NCBI GenBank assembly: GCA_022578605.1
Contig: MU394054.1
Span: 374,945 to 438,944 of the forward strand
From: Camillea tinctor
Lineage: Eukaryota; Ascomycota; Sordariomycetes; Xylariales; Xylariaceae
Reading direction: 5' to 3'
Length of the DNA: 64,000 nt
A program made the translations under genes and the position numbers. Every line of letters starts with the position of its first letter. Position 1 is the first letter of the stretch. This document shows positions 48,600 to 62,462 of this stretch, piece by piece. Below the pieces are notes generated by a model. The model ran no database searches, was not told the origin of the DNA, and saw only the letters and a program-made list of their open reading frames with translations.

Positions 48600-48853
48600 T
48601 ATCAGATTGGTGTGTATGGCTACACGAGCCGTAGCAGTGGATATGTCGTGACTGGCAGCGTCGTACAACGCAGCCCCTTGCCGTTGCCTCTGCCATATCA
48701 ACCGCTTCATACAGAACGTGGGGGATCGACTTCTAAATGTCCATTAAATCACGTCTCACCAGGGGCCTAGATCTGCAACTCTTGTCGCATTACTAGGTCA
48801 CACTAGACCCTGTGTATTCGGCGACGTAACCACAGGCAGTCCTCGGCTGCGAT

Positions 48854-48903
48854 CCGCCTGTTGACGCAAGAGTTAGGGGAGAAATGATATTGCCAGATGC
48901 TGG
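48854..48903 (-). repeat. 50-bp inverted repeat, right arm
   Basis: Reverse complement of 48550-48599 with no mismatch by eye. No target-site duplication is obvious on the outer flanks. Confidence 0.9.
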
Positions 48904-50429
48904 GGATTCATGCGTGTAATCGAAATGGAATTTCTGCTAATATCCGCATAAGCGCAAATTATCATTCTCTAGTGAATCCTTATGAGATCAAACGGTGTTT
49001 CAAAAGCCGAGTCTGCACCGGATCGGACTACTGCTTGAGCCGAGCCTCGAGACGCCGGTCCTGGATATAGATACACACGAACTTGTTGTATCTATCCTTT
49101 CGCGCATAGATTTAGTTTAGAGCCATGTATGTAGCTTCAGGTCCCATGGGATTGAAAGAACTGAATTCTGTACTGGCCATGAGTAACGATACACTACCTT
49201 ATATTGGGATTTCGGAAGACCCCATTCATACTAAAAAAGTGACTAAATACTACTATCATCCCCCGATGTAATGATCCACGTTCCACCGGTCTTTTGTAGG
49301 TCGAGTGTTCTGACATACTAATTTGCCATTTTTATGACCTAATCAAGACTCTTACCAGGAGGATAAATGGGAGGGTGCATATAACGTACTCGTACACATT
49401 TCGACTTTTCCGCTAAGATGCCATACAATGCGGTTTTTTTTTCGATCTTGTAAGACTAGGAAGCGTCGTCCAACTACCGGAGCAGACGCCACGTGGTAGG
49501 CATAATGCCATAGAGCAGGTTACGACTACATACACGCTAGGGGTAATCTTCTAAGTTGGTGCGATGTTCTCTAAATTGCCCTTGTTAGAGTCAAATAATG
49601 GTATTGAGCGATTAAACTATAGGAAATGAAACGGTCACGGTACCATCTATCAAGACTCGAGTCGCTATGATTACTCCTATTCAGTGCCACAACATAGACC
49701 ATAAGAAACAGAACCTACCCAGGCTTGTTAAATAGATAACGCCCAATAATTCCACTGACTCCTTAGTTTGTCATACAATTTCACGATCAGGTTACAGCTC
49801 AGCGCGCTATGCATAGAACTCACCTCCAATGAGCAGAATACAAGTTTAAGTTCACAATACAGTGGTCTACAACGAATAATTAGCAATGCTCCATCCCTAA
49901 AGCCCCCACGACCAAGTTATATAGGTATGGAAATCAAGGCTCACAAGGGTAATTCAAACATGTTGTGTCTGTATTCTAGCAGACTTTATTTACATCTAAG
50001 CCTCGTTTCACTTAATAGACCAATATTTTGATATCCATTATACGCCTATGGTACTATAACATCGTTAGACATTAACAACGATATCTCTACCAACACCAGG
50101 ACGATATAATCGTTTCTTTAAATACCCAAGCGTGTATTGCTTTCTCAGAAAATTGTAGCCCGATTTCCCGGTTTTCCGGAGTTAGATTCAACTTCGCCAA
50201 AGTAACATTCTTAATATAGGCACCTGAATGATGTTCTCAAGTATGGCACCGTATAAGCGTTCGCCTCCCTTGGTCGACTACAGTAGGATCGCACGTTACC
50301 TACCCGGTACGACAACCCAGGTAATCAGATCAAGTTGCAACTTGATCATTGCCAAGGCTACACCAGACGCTACACTGAATATTTTCTTTTCAACAAGGAA
50401 GTGTCGGAGCCGAGATTCGCTAAATTCTT

Positions 50430-50448
50430 GAAAAAAAAAAAAAAAAAA
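50430..50448. repeat. Poly(A) tract
   Basis: Uninterrupted run of about 18 A in the gene-poor region. Confidence 0.9.
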
Positions 50449-53400
50449 GAATCTATACCAATTTCTTTACAGGAGGCGTTGGTAAAATAATAGCCATGCT
50501 CCGTGCTCTCGCCAAGCTCCATTCTACCCGTTATTCATCGGGACTCGAAACTCATTTCTCGCATACAGCCGGAAGGACTCTCCCGCTGCGGAGATGTCTT
50601 GGTCTATATAAGGCGTTGCGTGATATGTATTCGTAGCGAAGCACACACAACAACGACAGGTCACATCGCTATAGTCTCATCAAAAGCCGTAAGAATTTGA
50701 TCATATATCAAATTAAGTCTAAAGTATAAAAAAGAATATTGATACAGGCCGCCTCCAAGAATGCAATCGACCAATCTAGACTCAAAATCATTTACAAACG
50801 TTTCAATTTGCTGGTGCTTGCCACCTCAGCCTATGCGCGACATATGCGGGCCCTTGGTCGCTGAAAAATGACGATAACGTCTCAGTGAATGCAGGCTTCC
50901 TTGACACGGGACATTTAAAGCAAAGAGCCAGCCGTGAAAATATGATGTGCATGACAAGATCGCGATTTCTAAGAGGCTCTGCGGCTTGAAGAACGGGTGT
51001 GGTAATATATGCCATTATGCAGCAGGGATCGTGACAATTACCATAGCGGCCGGCAATTTGAAGAAAAGAAAAGAAATTCAATGGGACGTGCAAATATCAT
51101 CTTCTATTGTCTTCTCCTCCTTTCCTATCAATATTTCGCATTGCCTGTATTTACGGCATCTCCTTTGCATAAAAGCATCGTCATTGCGTGTTATGTTGAA
51201 CCCCTGAAATTAATCAATACCAATCGTTACCCGACAAATTCCCAAAATATGGTCGGGACCGAGCTGGACCAAAATGACATAGCATTTAAATCCGCAAATA
51301 GATGGTATCCTTAGCGATTCTAAATCATTCCAGAGTTTCTCCCATATAATAAATGTACGGTCCTCACAGCACGGCATTATCATCTGAGGCGGTTGCCAGC
51401 AGGTTTCCGGGTACCCGGTTTTTCACATCGTCCGCAGTTGCGCGCCCATCGGTTCATTTTTTTTTTCAACCAATCTATCTGATCGAGATAAGAAAGTAGA
51501 TCATCTGACCCAGATTGACGCCATGAACGGCTCCAACTGCCGGGGTTGAGGGGAGAGAGAAATGGCCCTCCTAAATTACCGCCCTTAATATGCAAAGCCG
51601 TTGGACATAACCCGGTAAGGTCGCAAAATAGGCGCAGGCCTACTGCGCCAAAACAAGCCACGGCATTTGTATATGTACATACAGTAAGGTAACATAAACT
51701 AGAATGCCTGTCCAAGTTACATCAATGGAGAGCTGTGTCGATCATAGCCTCCATTCGTTGGTTCTGGCCAACCAATGGTAAACAGAGAAAAGCCATTTGG
51801 TATTCGACAGGGTTCAGATGCATATGTCATAATCGATAGGAAGAAGCCAAAATGACAGGTCATAAGAGCCCCCTTGTAAGTATTGTAGAGGTAGGTTGAT
51901 AGTTTTAGTATCAAGACTTTATGTGACTTTGAAGATTCATTAGATGATAGCCTAGCTAGATATAAGTTTATTGGAAATAATCCGTACATGTAAACTAGGA
52001 ACTATTAAAGTCAAAATGATTATTATATTAACACATGCTTGTAACATATTAACTACTTAGTTGATACCTACATAATTTCCCGACTCCACTTGACCTCCTT
52101 ACAACAACTTAGGCATACAATATGGCGGTTGTATGTGGTACGCACATATGTGCCTCCCCACCTCTCTTCCCCGCCGAACCGGTAGAAGTGCCATTCTTCG
52201 CGTCTAGGCTATCCAGAAACAATCCTTGATGATGATTAGCTCTTAATATATACATACAGTGTCGAATATCCAAGCAGAAGATCCTAGAAGTTGCGCGCTT
52301 ATCGGAACTTTCCTTCCTATAGTCACACAAAGAGCTTGTTAAACTGAGACAAAAACCAACCCATCCTATGATATTTAGTGTCTCCTTTTCTCGGCCAGTC
52401 ATAACCACGCCCCCCTGTCTATAACCTAGACCTTTAATACATAATTCTGTAGTTATAGCGTGATAGGTTATATGTAAGTTGAAGAGCTAGTTTTACGCAA
52501 TGCCCCCAAAATGGCAATCCGAGAAGAACTTCACCATAACTTCAGTTATAGTTCCAGTAACACAGACTAAACGGCAAAGGCTAGGCATTCCTTAAAACGG
52601 GTAGAAGCCGGACTATGCGGAGAGGCTAAGGAGCACGAAAAGGAATCCTAATACTACTAAGTAACCCAACTACTATGCAGGTATGTGGCACGGTATCCAC
52701 AAGACAATAAGCTAAACCGACGAGAAGAGCGCCGGTGGCAGCCGAAAAGATCAACAAGCTTCCCCAGACATTAAGAGGGGCGACTATACCACACCGTGCC
52801 GCCGCTAATGGTCAAGCAGGCGGGAAGCCCTGATTTCCATATGATGGCCATACTACTAGCGGGTGAGCTTCCTAGTGTAAAACTCAACATCGCGTGTTTC
52901 GTCGACGGGACCTGGCATCATGAGTAGGATATTTTATAACCGTTTAGGCAGGTCGTTCTAGTTCCTCGGTATCAGCCTACCACTTGTCCACGACAACCTA
53001 TACGCTCAGTGGTCGGTGTAATTCATTTCTCCTAGTACCAATTGCCTACTCAGCACGTGGCGCAGAAAGTCGGTCCTCCAGCTCAGACCAGGCGCATTCC
53101 TCTATGGGCGGATACACCTCCACATTAAAACGTCCACTCTAGAATTAGGGAGGGGGGCTCTCTTCCTCGTCCTAACGCCCTGGGATAATCGACGTCCATG
53201 AGAATATCCGCAGGAATTCTACGTGCATGCAACAGCTTACTTCACTATCAACCCCATCAGACTATCTTAGAGCGAGATATATCTATCCAATAATGACCTC
53301 GGAATAGGCGAATATACAAGACCAGATTCAAGACGAACTAGGCAATCTCTCATGTTTTAATCTATTTTCTCTTTTTTTCCCCCAGGGTAATTGATTCTCA

Positions 53401-54843
53401 ATGTGTGTGATATTGCTAGCGTATTATCCCACATACCGCAAGAATGACTATTGCAAATTTCAAGATTGAATCGCACAAGAACTCTACGGAAGTCCTATCC
53501 GAAAGGAAGACAACGCTACTCCCGCCGGCGACACTGGTAAACTAAGGTTATCCTGGAAGAACACAAGATCTACCTAACTAAGCTCAGCTGCCTTACGATT
53601 TCACTCAAGGAGCTAAGGGTGGAATCGCGCAGAAATAGGGAGGGCCACCCATGTATGCATACATACATAGGTAAGCCACCATGATCAAGGTATTACGTAG
53701 CCTAGTAGTCTTGCCAAACCCTTTGGCAGCGCCTCATGAAGGCGTTCTAGCTCATGCTGTGCTGAAAAGATTACCTATCCCCTTCTACCTCATGCAGCTG
53801 TATGATACCCCTGCCTCTGCCTCTGCCTACTTATTCACTTGCCCTTATTTCCACCTGTCCATCACCAGGCAGCAATATTCTATTCCTCGCCTCGCTATTT
53901 ACCTCAACCTACATGCAGTCTGTCGGGTGCGATCGGAAGAAGTAGCGTCGTATGACTGGCTTATATCGTGCTCCTCGCCCTGTGCATGATCGTCGCGGAG
54001 CTCCTCGTGGCCCATACCGACATACCGAGTATTACCAAACAACCTAAACATACCTAACACAATGCCGTTAGAGAAAAGCCATGACGTGCATGGAACATTC
54101 CATCTGCACCTAGCCTTACCGTCATATTCACACTTACAGTGTCCATACAGGCTTTTAAAAAAGGAGAATGAGAAAAGCAAAAGAATAAGAAAACAAGACC
54201 TAGTATTAGAGGACACGGTAGAGTACAGCAGAGGAGAGCCATAGTAAATAGAGTCCCCACACCCATTCTTCCGCTGTTAACGAAAGGGAAGAAAGAAAAG
54301 TAGCGGGTAAGGCGTATATCCAAGTTCCAACCTAAGTTACCTAGGTTAGTCCCCTAGTCCATATGATCGACTGACACCAAAGTGACAGACATGTAATGTC
54401 TATACCCACTACGAAACGCAAGTATGTACGCACGCACCAGCCTCTCCGCCGTGCTCCTAGGTCATTTAGGTCACTTATTACTTAGTGCTTGACTAACTAC
54501 CTAAATAACCAACGAACACAAATGTGTCCGCAACCCTTATTTTTATTTCCCTGTCTATTCTTCCTCTCCTCGCATTAGTGCCCTTTTTGCGTGTTTTTCT
54601 TTTCTGTCTTTCTCTTTTCTTTTATTTATGACAATATACTTGCTCCTATGCAAGATTGCACAACCTAATATAGGAGACACATAGGAAGGGGAAATATATA
54701 TGGAAAACTGGGGGGGTGTGCCTTTGAATTTATCGTGATAAAAGGGTAGCCTATGTATGTATCACAACAGACAGGAATACTGGGCCAGAATCAGCACTCT
54801 ATCTCTACTTTACTTGTCTACAGTAGCTAGTCGTAACACAACT

Positions 54844-54860
54844 CCCCCCCCCCCCCCCCC
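54844..54860. repeat. Poly(C) tract
   Basis: A run of about 17 C, followed by GG. Such long C homopolymers are also prone to sequencing length error. Confidence 0.9.
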
Positions 54861-55081
54861 GGCCTCCCTCCATTATGCCTCGAGACCCCTTACTAACCTA
54901 CTTTTTATTTCAAAATATGTGTCAAACCAACTTACCTCCTAACACTAAAAGAAACCCCCGGGGAGAGCGGCGAAGGCATTAAGAGAAAACCCATTATTCC
55001 CGTAACCGGTCCCGAGCTCGCGCTACTACTAGGCTGTATAGTTATCGATTTTCTGTCTGTCTATCTTACCTGGGTATCGAG

Positions 55082-55096
55082 CCCCCCCCCCCCCCC
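55082..55096. repeat. Poly(C) tract
   Basis: A run of 15 C, the second long C homopolymer within 250 bp. Confidence 0.9.
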
Positions 55097-58000
55097 ATGC
55101 CTGGAGGGAGGAGGGTGGAGGGCTAAAATTCTAGATGGCTAGGGTCTAGAGGAGGATGGAGACCTACTGACCAAGATAGGTAGGTAGGTAACGCAAACGC
55201 AACGAAGCTCCACGCAAGGGAGAGAGTCATAAGAGGGAAAGACCTGGGGTTTCGTCCTATCATGCTTGATGTTAACGCGGTAAGTGAAACAAGTTTAATA
55301 TATATAGCAAGTACTAGTAGGGGACTAGAGGAGGAGGGTGAGAAACTAGGTTGATGTAGAATTGGGTTAAGAACGCTGTGTGTGTATGTGTGTGTGTGCG
55401 CGCGTGCGGTAGATAGGGGGGGGGGTGGAGGCTTGCAGGCTTCGAGAATTGTTCTTCCAATCTCTTATTCGCGAGAGATGTGAATCGTATGGCAAGCCTC
55501 GTCCTTCCCCCTTCCCCCCTAATATTTTCCTGCATCTACACCTCTGTCCTTGTCCATCTCAGACGAAGTGTATGCACGTCCAGAAATTTCTTATGGCTAC
55601 GCGGCACGTATCTTTTGTAAAACATTTAACCACTCCGCTCATTCAATTACCTAGCTATACACCCACACTACGCAAAGCGGATCCTAATAAGCTTTAGTGC
55701 CGGTCCGTGTATTTTCAATTTCTTCCCGCCGCCGGCTCCTCATCCGAATTCTATCTTCCCTCTAAGGATAGTCCTTGCAATATTTTGTTCCCCTTTCTTA
55801 GTTCCTTACTAAGGCAGAAATACTTTACCAATAGGAGCATTTTGCTTTAGACTAACTGAGCTGGCTCATTGGGGAGCGTAACTTGAGCCTATAATGTAAT
55901 ACACACTATTCATGTAATGTAGTTCAGTTAGGTGCGGTGTAACGGACCCAGGCCTACCGGGTTATATAGTCAAAGTAACATGATGTTTTATATCCGCGAT
56001 CCAACCAATAGGAGATTCTCTATATAGCGAAATGCCCTTTTTTGTTTATAATTATACGCCCGCCTCCTCTTGCTTCCAGGCAGACTTGAATCGGGCATAT
56101 CACTGTTCCTGTACTCTGCGTACGATAAAGCGCATCTCGGCCAATGAGCAATTCCTCAGAAACGCAGCTAGATAATAAGGCTAATTTAGGTAACTAACCT
56201 CTAATATACAATAAAAAAAAGAAGCTATCATGGTTATAGACTCGTACGTCTCGATCAGCGGTAGCACAAGCCGTCATCACCACTGTCAGTATCAAAATCA
56301 TCGCGCCATGTCGTATGTAATACATATCCCATGCCCCTGATCTGCCGTAAGTAGTGAGGTCCACACCTAATCCCTCATTTTTTCTTGGCCCAATTTGCCT
56401 ACCGAGAGTAATGTATCGATACCCATATCTGCACATAGGTAATGCAGTTGCTAACCTGCTAATCTACTTTTACCCCTACTCCTCCCTAAACTATCATATA
56501 TGGGATATCCCGTCTTGTGTACTACGTAAGACGGCAAGGAAGCAATAGAAGATTCAAGTTCGATAAGCAAGAGGATGTATGGTTCTCATCTCTTCCAAGT
56601 CCCTAAGTACTAGGTAACCTATCTATGCCGGTCTAACCTCGCGATTGAGTTTATATTTAAACCCCGTGATGATTAAAGGAACGACAAGAAAAGCAAAAAG
56701 AAAAGTGGTATAGGGGGAGAGGGGCAGCGGTTAAGGAGGACCACCACTTACAACTTTGCGAATTTCACCAACGGTTACACAAGACGAACGTAGGTGAGCC
56801 TAAGAGAAAAAAAATTACGCGCGCACATACCACCATCAGCCTCACGATCTGCCTAGTCTGCTAGTGTAGGTAATGTGGATGTATTCCGTTAGTGAGGTTT
56901 AGTGGGTGTGCATCTATCATGTCTCCCCATTCTCCACTCTCCACTCCCCCATCTTCATCTCTACAACGATCTTAGTTTAACTTCATTAGTTGCCGCACTG
57001 AGCTCAGATAGGCTCGAGCTTTTCTCTAGATCGGTCCCGTGAGATTTACGGGGGATTTTAGATGCCCTACACTACACTAAGAGAGAAAGAGGTAGATACA
57101 TAGTACATACTTCGGATTCCTCGTTCATCGTTCATCACGGATGAGCTCATTGTTGTAATGATACGATACTACCACTAGGAGGTCCATGCCGCCTTTTTTG
57201 TTATACGTTGAGCTAGCTCTTTTCTTTTCTTTTCTTTTTCCCCAATGGGTGTATTTTAACCTACCTAGGTTAAGTAATGGCGTGTTATCGCATTAGCTTA
57301 GTGCAATATAACATCAAGTCATCAAGGGGTCAGGTAGTCGGTATAAACGAGATCGCGAAATAACAAAAGTAATACTAAAATATCGAGTTCAGTAAAGTAC
57401 TTGTCTATTTACATGAAAGTATTGATACATAAACCAGAAGAACGGTACAATCCAGGCAGCCGTTTTAAAGATACAAATCGCGAAGCTAGAAAGGGGCCAA
57501 AACCAGACATCGTCATCTTATACTGCACCTGGTTTAGAGGGATTTATCGGGAACGCACGTGTATATGCGCGGTGCTTCCGTACTTTTCTACAAGCCTTGA
57601 AATCGGAGAACCCGTCATGCCACATGGCCTTGCCGGCCCTCTGCCACGTGAGGAAGAAGGGAAATAAAAGAAAAGATGGGCAAAACCCCATGGCATAGAA
57701 ATGCCACCGAGGACGAATCGAGGATAAAACGGCTCTTAGGCTGTCTTAGCTTCGGTGGCGGCAACGCCTTGCATACGTGCATACAGATATGTATGCGAGC
57801 CTAGGTCGGGTTAAGTTAGACAATTCCAGGGTAGTTAGTTGCCGCGTAAATCCCTAATATAAGGAAGATTAAGGTCAATAGAGACATAGAGCACAACCTT
57901 ATGCTACTATGCTGTTTCAGATTCGAAAGTTAATTTGCTTTCTAGCCCAGGGGAGTTGGGCCATATGTATTACATGCATCGTCGTTGCGTTGCATATGCA

Positions 58001-59657
58001 CGTGTGCACATGCATATGAGGTCAACTTAGAACGGGTATAAGAAATGCAAAATCGAGATATCGCCTATCCCAACATGAGCTAATTCCAAGCCTAATTAGA
58101 GTAGGAGGCAATACTTAAGCTCTAGACAAGCCACTCGGGCTGTCGGGGAACAATAAACCCGTCCCACGATTTCACTAACTTACTGACCTATATTAGGTAC
58201 TTCAAGTTACTAGGTAGATAAAAAGAGGTATGAGCTAGGTTTTGTAAAATAGTAGGGGATCTATACATGTCGTAAGATGACCTCGAACAATACCTAATAC
58301 GACCAAGCTGCCAAGCAAGACAAAAGCAAAACGAAAGAGGGAAAAAAAAAAGACACTAAAAGATGAGATGAGACGAGACATTATTAGTTACCGAGTTTTA
58401 GTGTGCATGTGTATGTGCGTGTGTACTAGGTATTGTATGCATGTTAATCATCGCTTGACTTCATCTTACCTTTTTTAATTGAGCCAGCCTCCGCGCATCA
58501 TGGCATACTGCTACATCAAAATAGGCTAAGATAAAGTAAAAAGACCTTGCTACGTGCATACATAAGCGAACTATAACACGCTGATCTTAAGATCATCCAG
58601 CCAAACATAGCTAAGAGATCTACCTAGGCAGCTAAGTAGAAATATAGGGTGGTATTATGCGATGAGACCTGGGGGCGGAAAGAAACAGAGTTAAGAGATC
58701 ACTGACAGATATGTGAAAGTCCTAAATAAACAAATGACATAACACCTTACCCTCGAGCTGGTAATATAATCAGGGGTATACTACCCAACCCAGCAACCAA
58801 CCAATGCCAACCAATGCACGCATCGTATACGAATGGATATCTTTTTGTCACGTCCCTTACGAGATGCTTAAATTCAGTTCTATGATTACTCTTTCGCCCT
58901 CGCTCTGTTATTTTACTTTACCGAAAAGGAAGAAAAGGATTCGGTGTGCGCGTCTCTGTCGCAAGGGAGAAAAGAGAAGCCAGGACCCCAACTTCACGAC
59001 GATAATGATGATGATGACGACGACGACGATTATGATTCGTGTGCCTGCAAATGGAGTAAAGCTAGAGCCCCTCTCCTCATCTCCCCAATAAACCCCCGAA
59101 AAAAAAAAAGAGCTCAAAAATAAACATCGATGTAGGCCCGGGCTATCTTATGTAGGTATGCATGGTTACATACGTGCCTAACCTACCCTCCCCCCCTTCT
59201 CCAATAAACTAGAATCGATCGTGCAGAATCGCGCAGCGGCCGGCGGCGAAGACAGCAGGATCGGATCGGGTGTGAAGTGGAGGATGGGGGGGCAATGATC
59301 ACCGGCTATCTATTTCTCTTGGTTTCGCTCTCCACAGGGCAAAAATGTAGGTAGGAAGAAGGATGCAAATTGACTAAACCAACGAACATTGCAAGCAGAG
59401 GAAAGTTAAACGCAACATAGCAGAAAGAAAGAAAGAAAATCCCTCGTGCGTAGTCCTACAATATTAATAGCATCTACATATTATTACGCTGCTCCTAATT
59501 GTAACACCTAAGTTATATCAGCGTTATAAGCATTGTTCTCGAATAGAGTAGGACTTTATATCTGATACCTAGGGGAAATTATGCCTCTTTGAAAAGCATG
59601 ATAGCCTCAATGATAATCTTGAAATCTTACAAGCCCATCTACATAACCTACACACAT

Positions 59658-59682
59658 GTATATATATATATATATATATATA
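59658..59682. repeat. (TA)n microsatellite
   Basis: About twelve TA units in the gene-poor region. Confidence 0.9.
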
Positions 59683-60390
59683 CCCCTACAATTACTCCTA
59701 TAAGCCAATTAAAACCTTTTTTGTTCCAGCACTTCTTCTTCCTTCTTTTCCCAAAATTCATCTCTCGAAATTTCAAACCCAAGAATAAACAAAACTCGAT
59801 CTGGACTCGCATCCCATTTTGCGATCAGGTTCAAATGTATGTAGCGCTTACCACGACCCTCCTTGTTCCCTTTCCCTCTTCCCCACCTTTCCCCTCTTCC
59901 AGCCCCCTGTCATGATCGACAGGAAAGCAGGTAAGGTACGTATGTACACACGGCGTAGCAGTGTCAGGCCACCTAGCCCCCTCCCAAAAACATAAGCTTC
60001 CAAAAAGCACGAGTGGGGAAAAGCGAAAAAAAAAACCCTAGTGCGTGTGTAAAAAAAAAATCGATTGAGAGGAGTAAAGTTAAGTGAGTGAGTGAGTGAG
60101 AAAAAAAAAAAAGGATGACTGACCCAATATGCGCCCTAAAATCCCGACAGCTTGGTAACGGTGGGTAAGACTAGGGGCAGGACAGGGGATAAGGGAGGGG
60201 AGGGGAGAGGGGGGGAGAAATGTGCCACTGGCGCTAGCTTCCCCCCACCATATTAGGGTATGGATGCAACATGCTACATATATACATATATACAAAATAC
60301 AAAATACACACTAAAATAGGCTGACTTACAAAAAGCTGGAGGTAAAAGTGTTACATGGCATGGATATCTCTGGCCAAGGCTCGAGGTGTG

Positions 60391-60415
60391 CATCCCATCC
60401 CATCCCATCCCATCC
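60391..60415. repeat. (CATCC)n minisatellite
   Basis: Five CATCC-type pentamers in tandem. Confidence 0.9.
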
Positions 60416-60469
60416 GCAAATACCCCATCTCTCTCTTACATTCTTATTTACCTTTGGCCGACGAGCCGC

Positions 60470-60493
60470 GAGAGAGAGAGAGAGAGAGAGAGA
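60470..60493. repeat. (GA)n microsatellite
   Basis: About twelve GA units. Confidence 0.9.
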
Positions 60494-60789
60494 CCCTGGA
60501 AACACATAACCTACATATATACATCTTACTTACCTACTTGTTCATGCTAACCTAAATCTTATATCACACCAAACCAGGGTACCAAAAAGCCTCCCTCATC
60601 CCCCCCTTGGGGAAATGGGGGGGGAAAAAGAGGATGATGCGCCCAATGGGAGATCCCGTAAGGGTAGGGGAGGGGAGGCTCCTTGGTTTTGAAACGAGCG
60701 TTCATCGTGCATGTGCCTTGCGTGGAACAAGACGAAAAGAATAATAATAGAAAAAAAAAACCGTTCGTGGGCGTAGTAGAGCAGCATAC

Positions 60790-60840
60790 GACACAACACA
60801 GCATAGCGCAGCATAGCACAGCACAGCACAGCACAACACA
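60790..60840. repeat. (GCACA)n imperfect pentamer repeat
   Basis: About ten imperfect copies of the pentamers GCACA / GCATA / ACACA in tandem. Confidence 0.85.
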
Positions 60841-61197
60841 GGCGCTACGACATTGGCAGGCATAGACAGAGAAAACAAAAGTAGAGGGATTTTTTTCTAT
60901 TACCCTGTTCCATACCACGCTCACACACACCTCTGGCGCTCGCTCGCTCGCTATCTTGACGTACGTATGTATGTAGCAAGGTCCTTCCCATCTAGCCAAG
61001 CTAAACTCCAGGCTCCATTCCGATGCTGTTACTCCGTCCCTATCCACCCCCTCCTTCTTAGATCGCTAGATAAGTCACTTGTAGAAAAAAAAATATCGCT
61101 CAACCTTTTTTGTGTTAGGAGTCTTTTTGACAAAATGCAGAAGACATTGTATCTCGAATAAAAACATAATACAAATCGCTTTAAACCCATATGTGTT

Positions 61198-61223
61198 TAA
61201 AAAAAAAAAAAAAAAAAAAAAAA
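61198..61223. repeat. Poly(A) tract
   Basis: About 25 consecutive A, with a second shorter A run 16 bp on. There is no retroelement coding sequence next to it. Confidence 0.9.
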
Positions 61224-62462
61224 GACCATAGATAGATAAAAAAAAAAAACCAAACGTGAAGACAGCATGTGCAAATTATTAGCAGCCAGTCAGAGAATCA
61301 ATATGCATAAGAAGTCGGAAAAAACATTACGCGCGTGTGGTGTATCTTTCCCTTCGGTTGTCTGAGAAATATCTCCCTCGTCTTTCTACCTTAAGTTTTT
61401 TTCCCCTTGTAGTTTCGGACCATCCACCTCAAGCGTGATCATTCCCTTTTTCTCTTGTCCACCATGTATAGTGGAAATCAAGAGAGGGGGCAGAATCATA
61501 AAGTAAATTCATAAATGAAATGCAAGATGCATATGCAACTCAACGCAACGCAACAATGTACAAAATAAATGCAGAAATAGTGGTGCTCTTTTTTTTTGAC
61601 CCTTGGGGAATGGAGACAAGGGGGACGGTTGTGACACAAACGAGGTTCCTAACAAACCACCAATGGCGTGTGTCTGTAGTGAATTGGATCCAAGGAAGTC
61701 AAAATGACATGTAAAAGCCATGATGAATTGTGCAAAAAAGACCGGGCATCTTTTCAACACTAGATTGACTTCTCATGGTCCCCTCGGTTGTCGCAGTGTT
61801 GATCACATCCGTCCAGCTTTTGTCTTGAGATGATCACCAAAGAGCTGGTCCATCCATAAATCAAGTACCCCAATGGTATAAAAAAAGACTGCCAAGAGTG
61901 CAACCAACAATAACCTTTCGGAAATTTCGCGGATTTTCCTATTCTGGACGATTGAGCTGGGGTCGCACATAGACGTTTTATGTATAAGCCGAGATGGTAG
62001 ACGCCATATACGCCATGTCCTGCCATTTTACCAACCGTCTTAAATCGTGAAAAAAAAAAAAACCATGCACCTTCTAATTCCCTTCTATTGGTTGTCGGGG
62101 AATCTATGACGCCTTAAAAAGGATCTTAGTTCCATTGATCCCACGGGAAGAACGGTATAATCCTAGGTGAAAGGAAAATGGGATAAAAGCAGTTGAATGT
62201 AGAGAGTGAGAGAGACGAGAAAAAAAACCATGAGCCGTATAGGTTTGTTGGAGCAGCATAGAACGTTAGCTGCATCCGGAATGTATGGAGCCATCAACAT
62301 CCAACAGAGAAGTTGCCATAGTTAGTGCTGTTCCAAGGACACAAGGACACCCCTCCCATATCCAAAATATGAGATGGGAAAGGCCCCCACTTATGAGACG
62401 CATCCCTGCAGCAGACACATGCTGGTGTTGCTTGGCAGCCCGCATAGATCAACTCTAGTCTA

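Larger units (their letters stand above)
47953..62462. other. 14.5 kb gene-poor region
   Basis: No open frame over about 110 codons and none with a recognisable domain. AT-rich in its first half (48-53 kb). The second half (54-62 kb) has many homopolymers, dinucleotide runs and CCTAGGTA-like motifs. The right end may be the 3' untranslated and downstream region of the forkhead gene. Distinct repeats are listed separately. Confidence 0.6.

Noticed and set aside
60781..60840. Regular short repeats considered as a CRISPR array
   Set aside because: Period of five bases without spacers; a simple eukaryotic satellite.
61198..61223. Poly(A) run considered as the tail of a LINE or processed pseudogene
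   Set aside because: No reverse-transcriptase or gene-like sequence upstream and no target-site duplication found.
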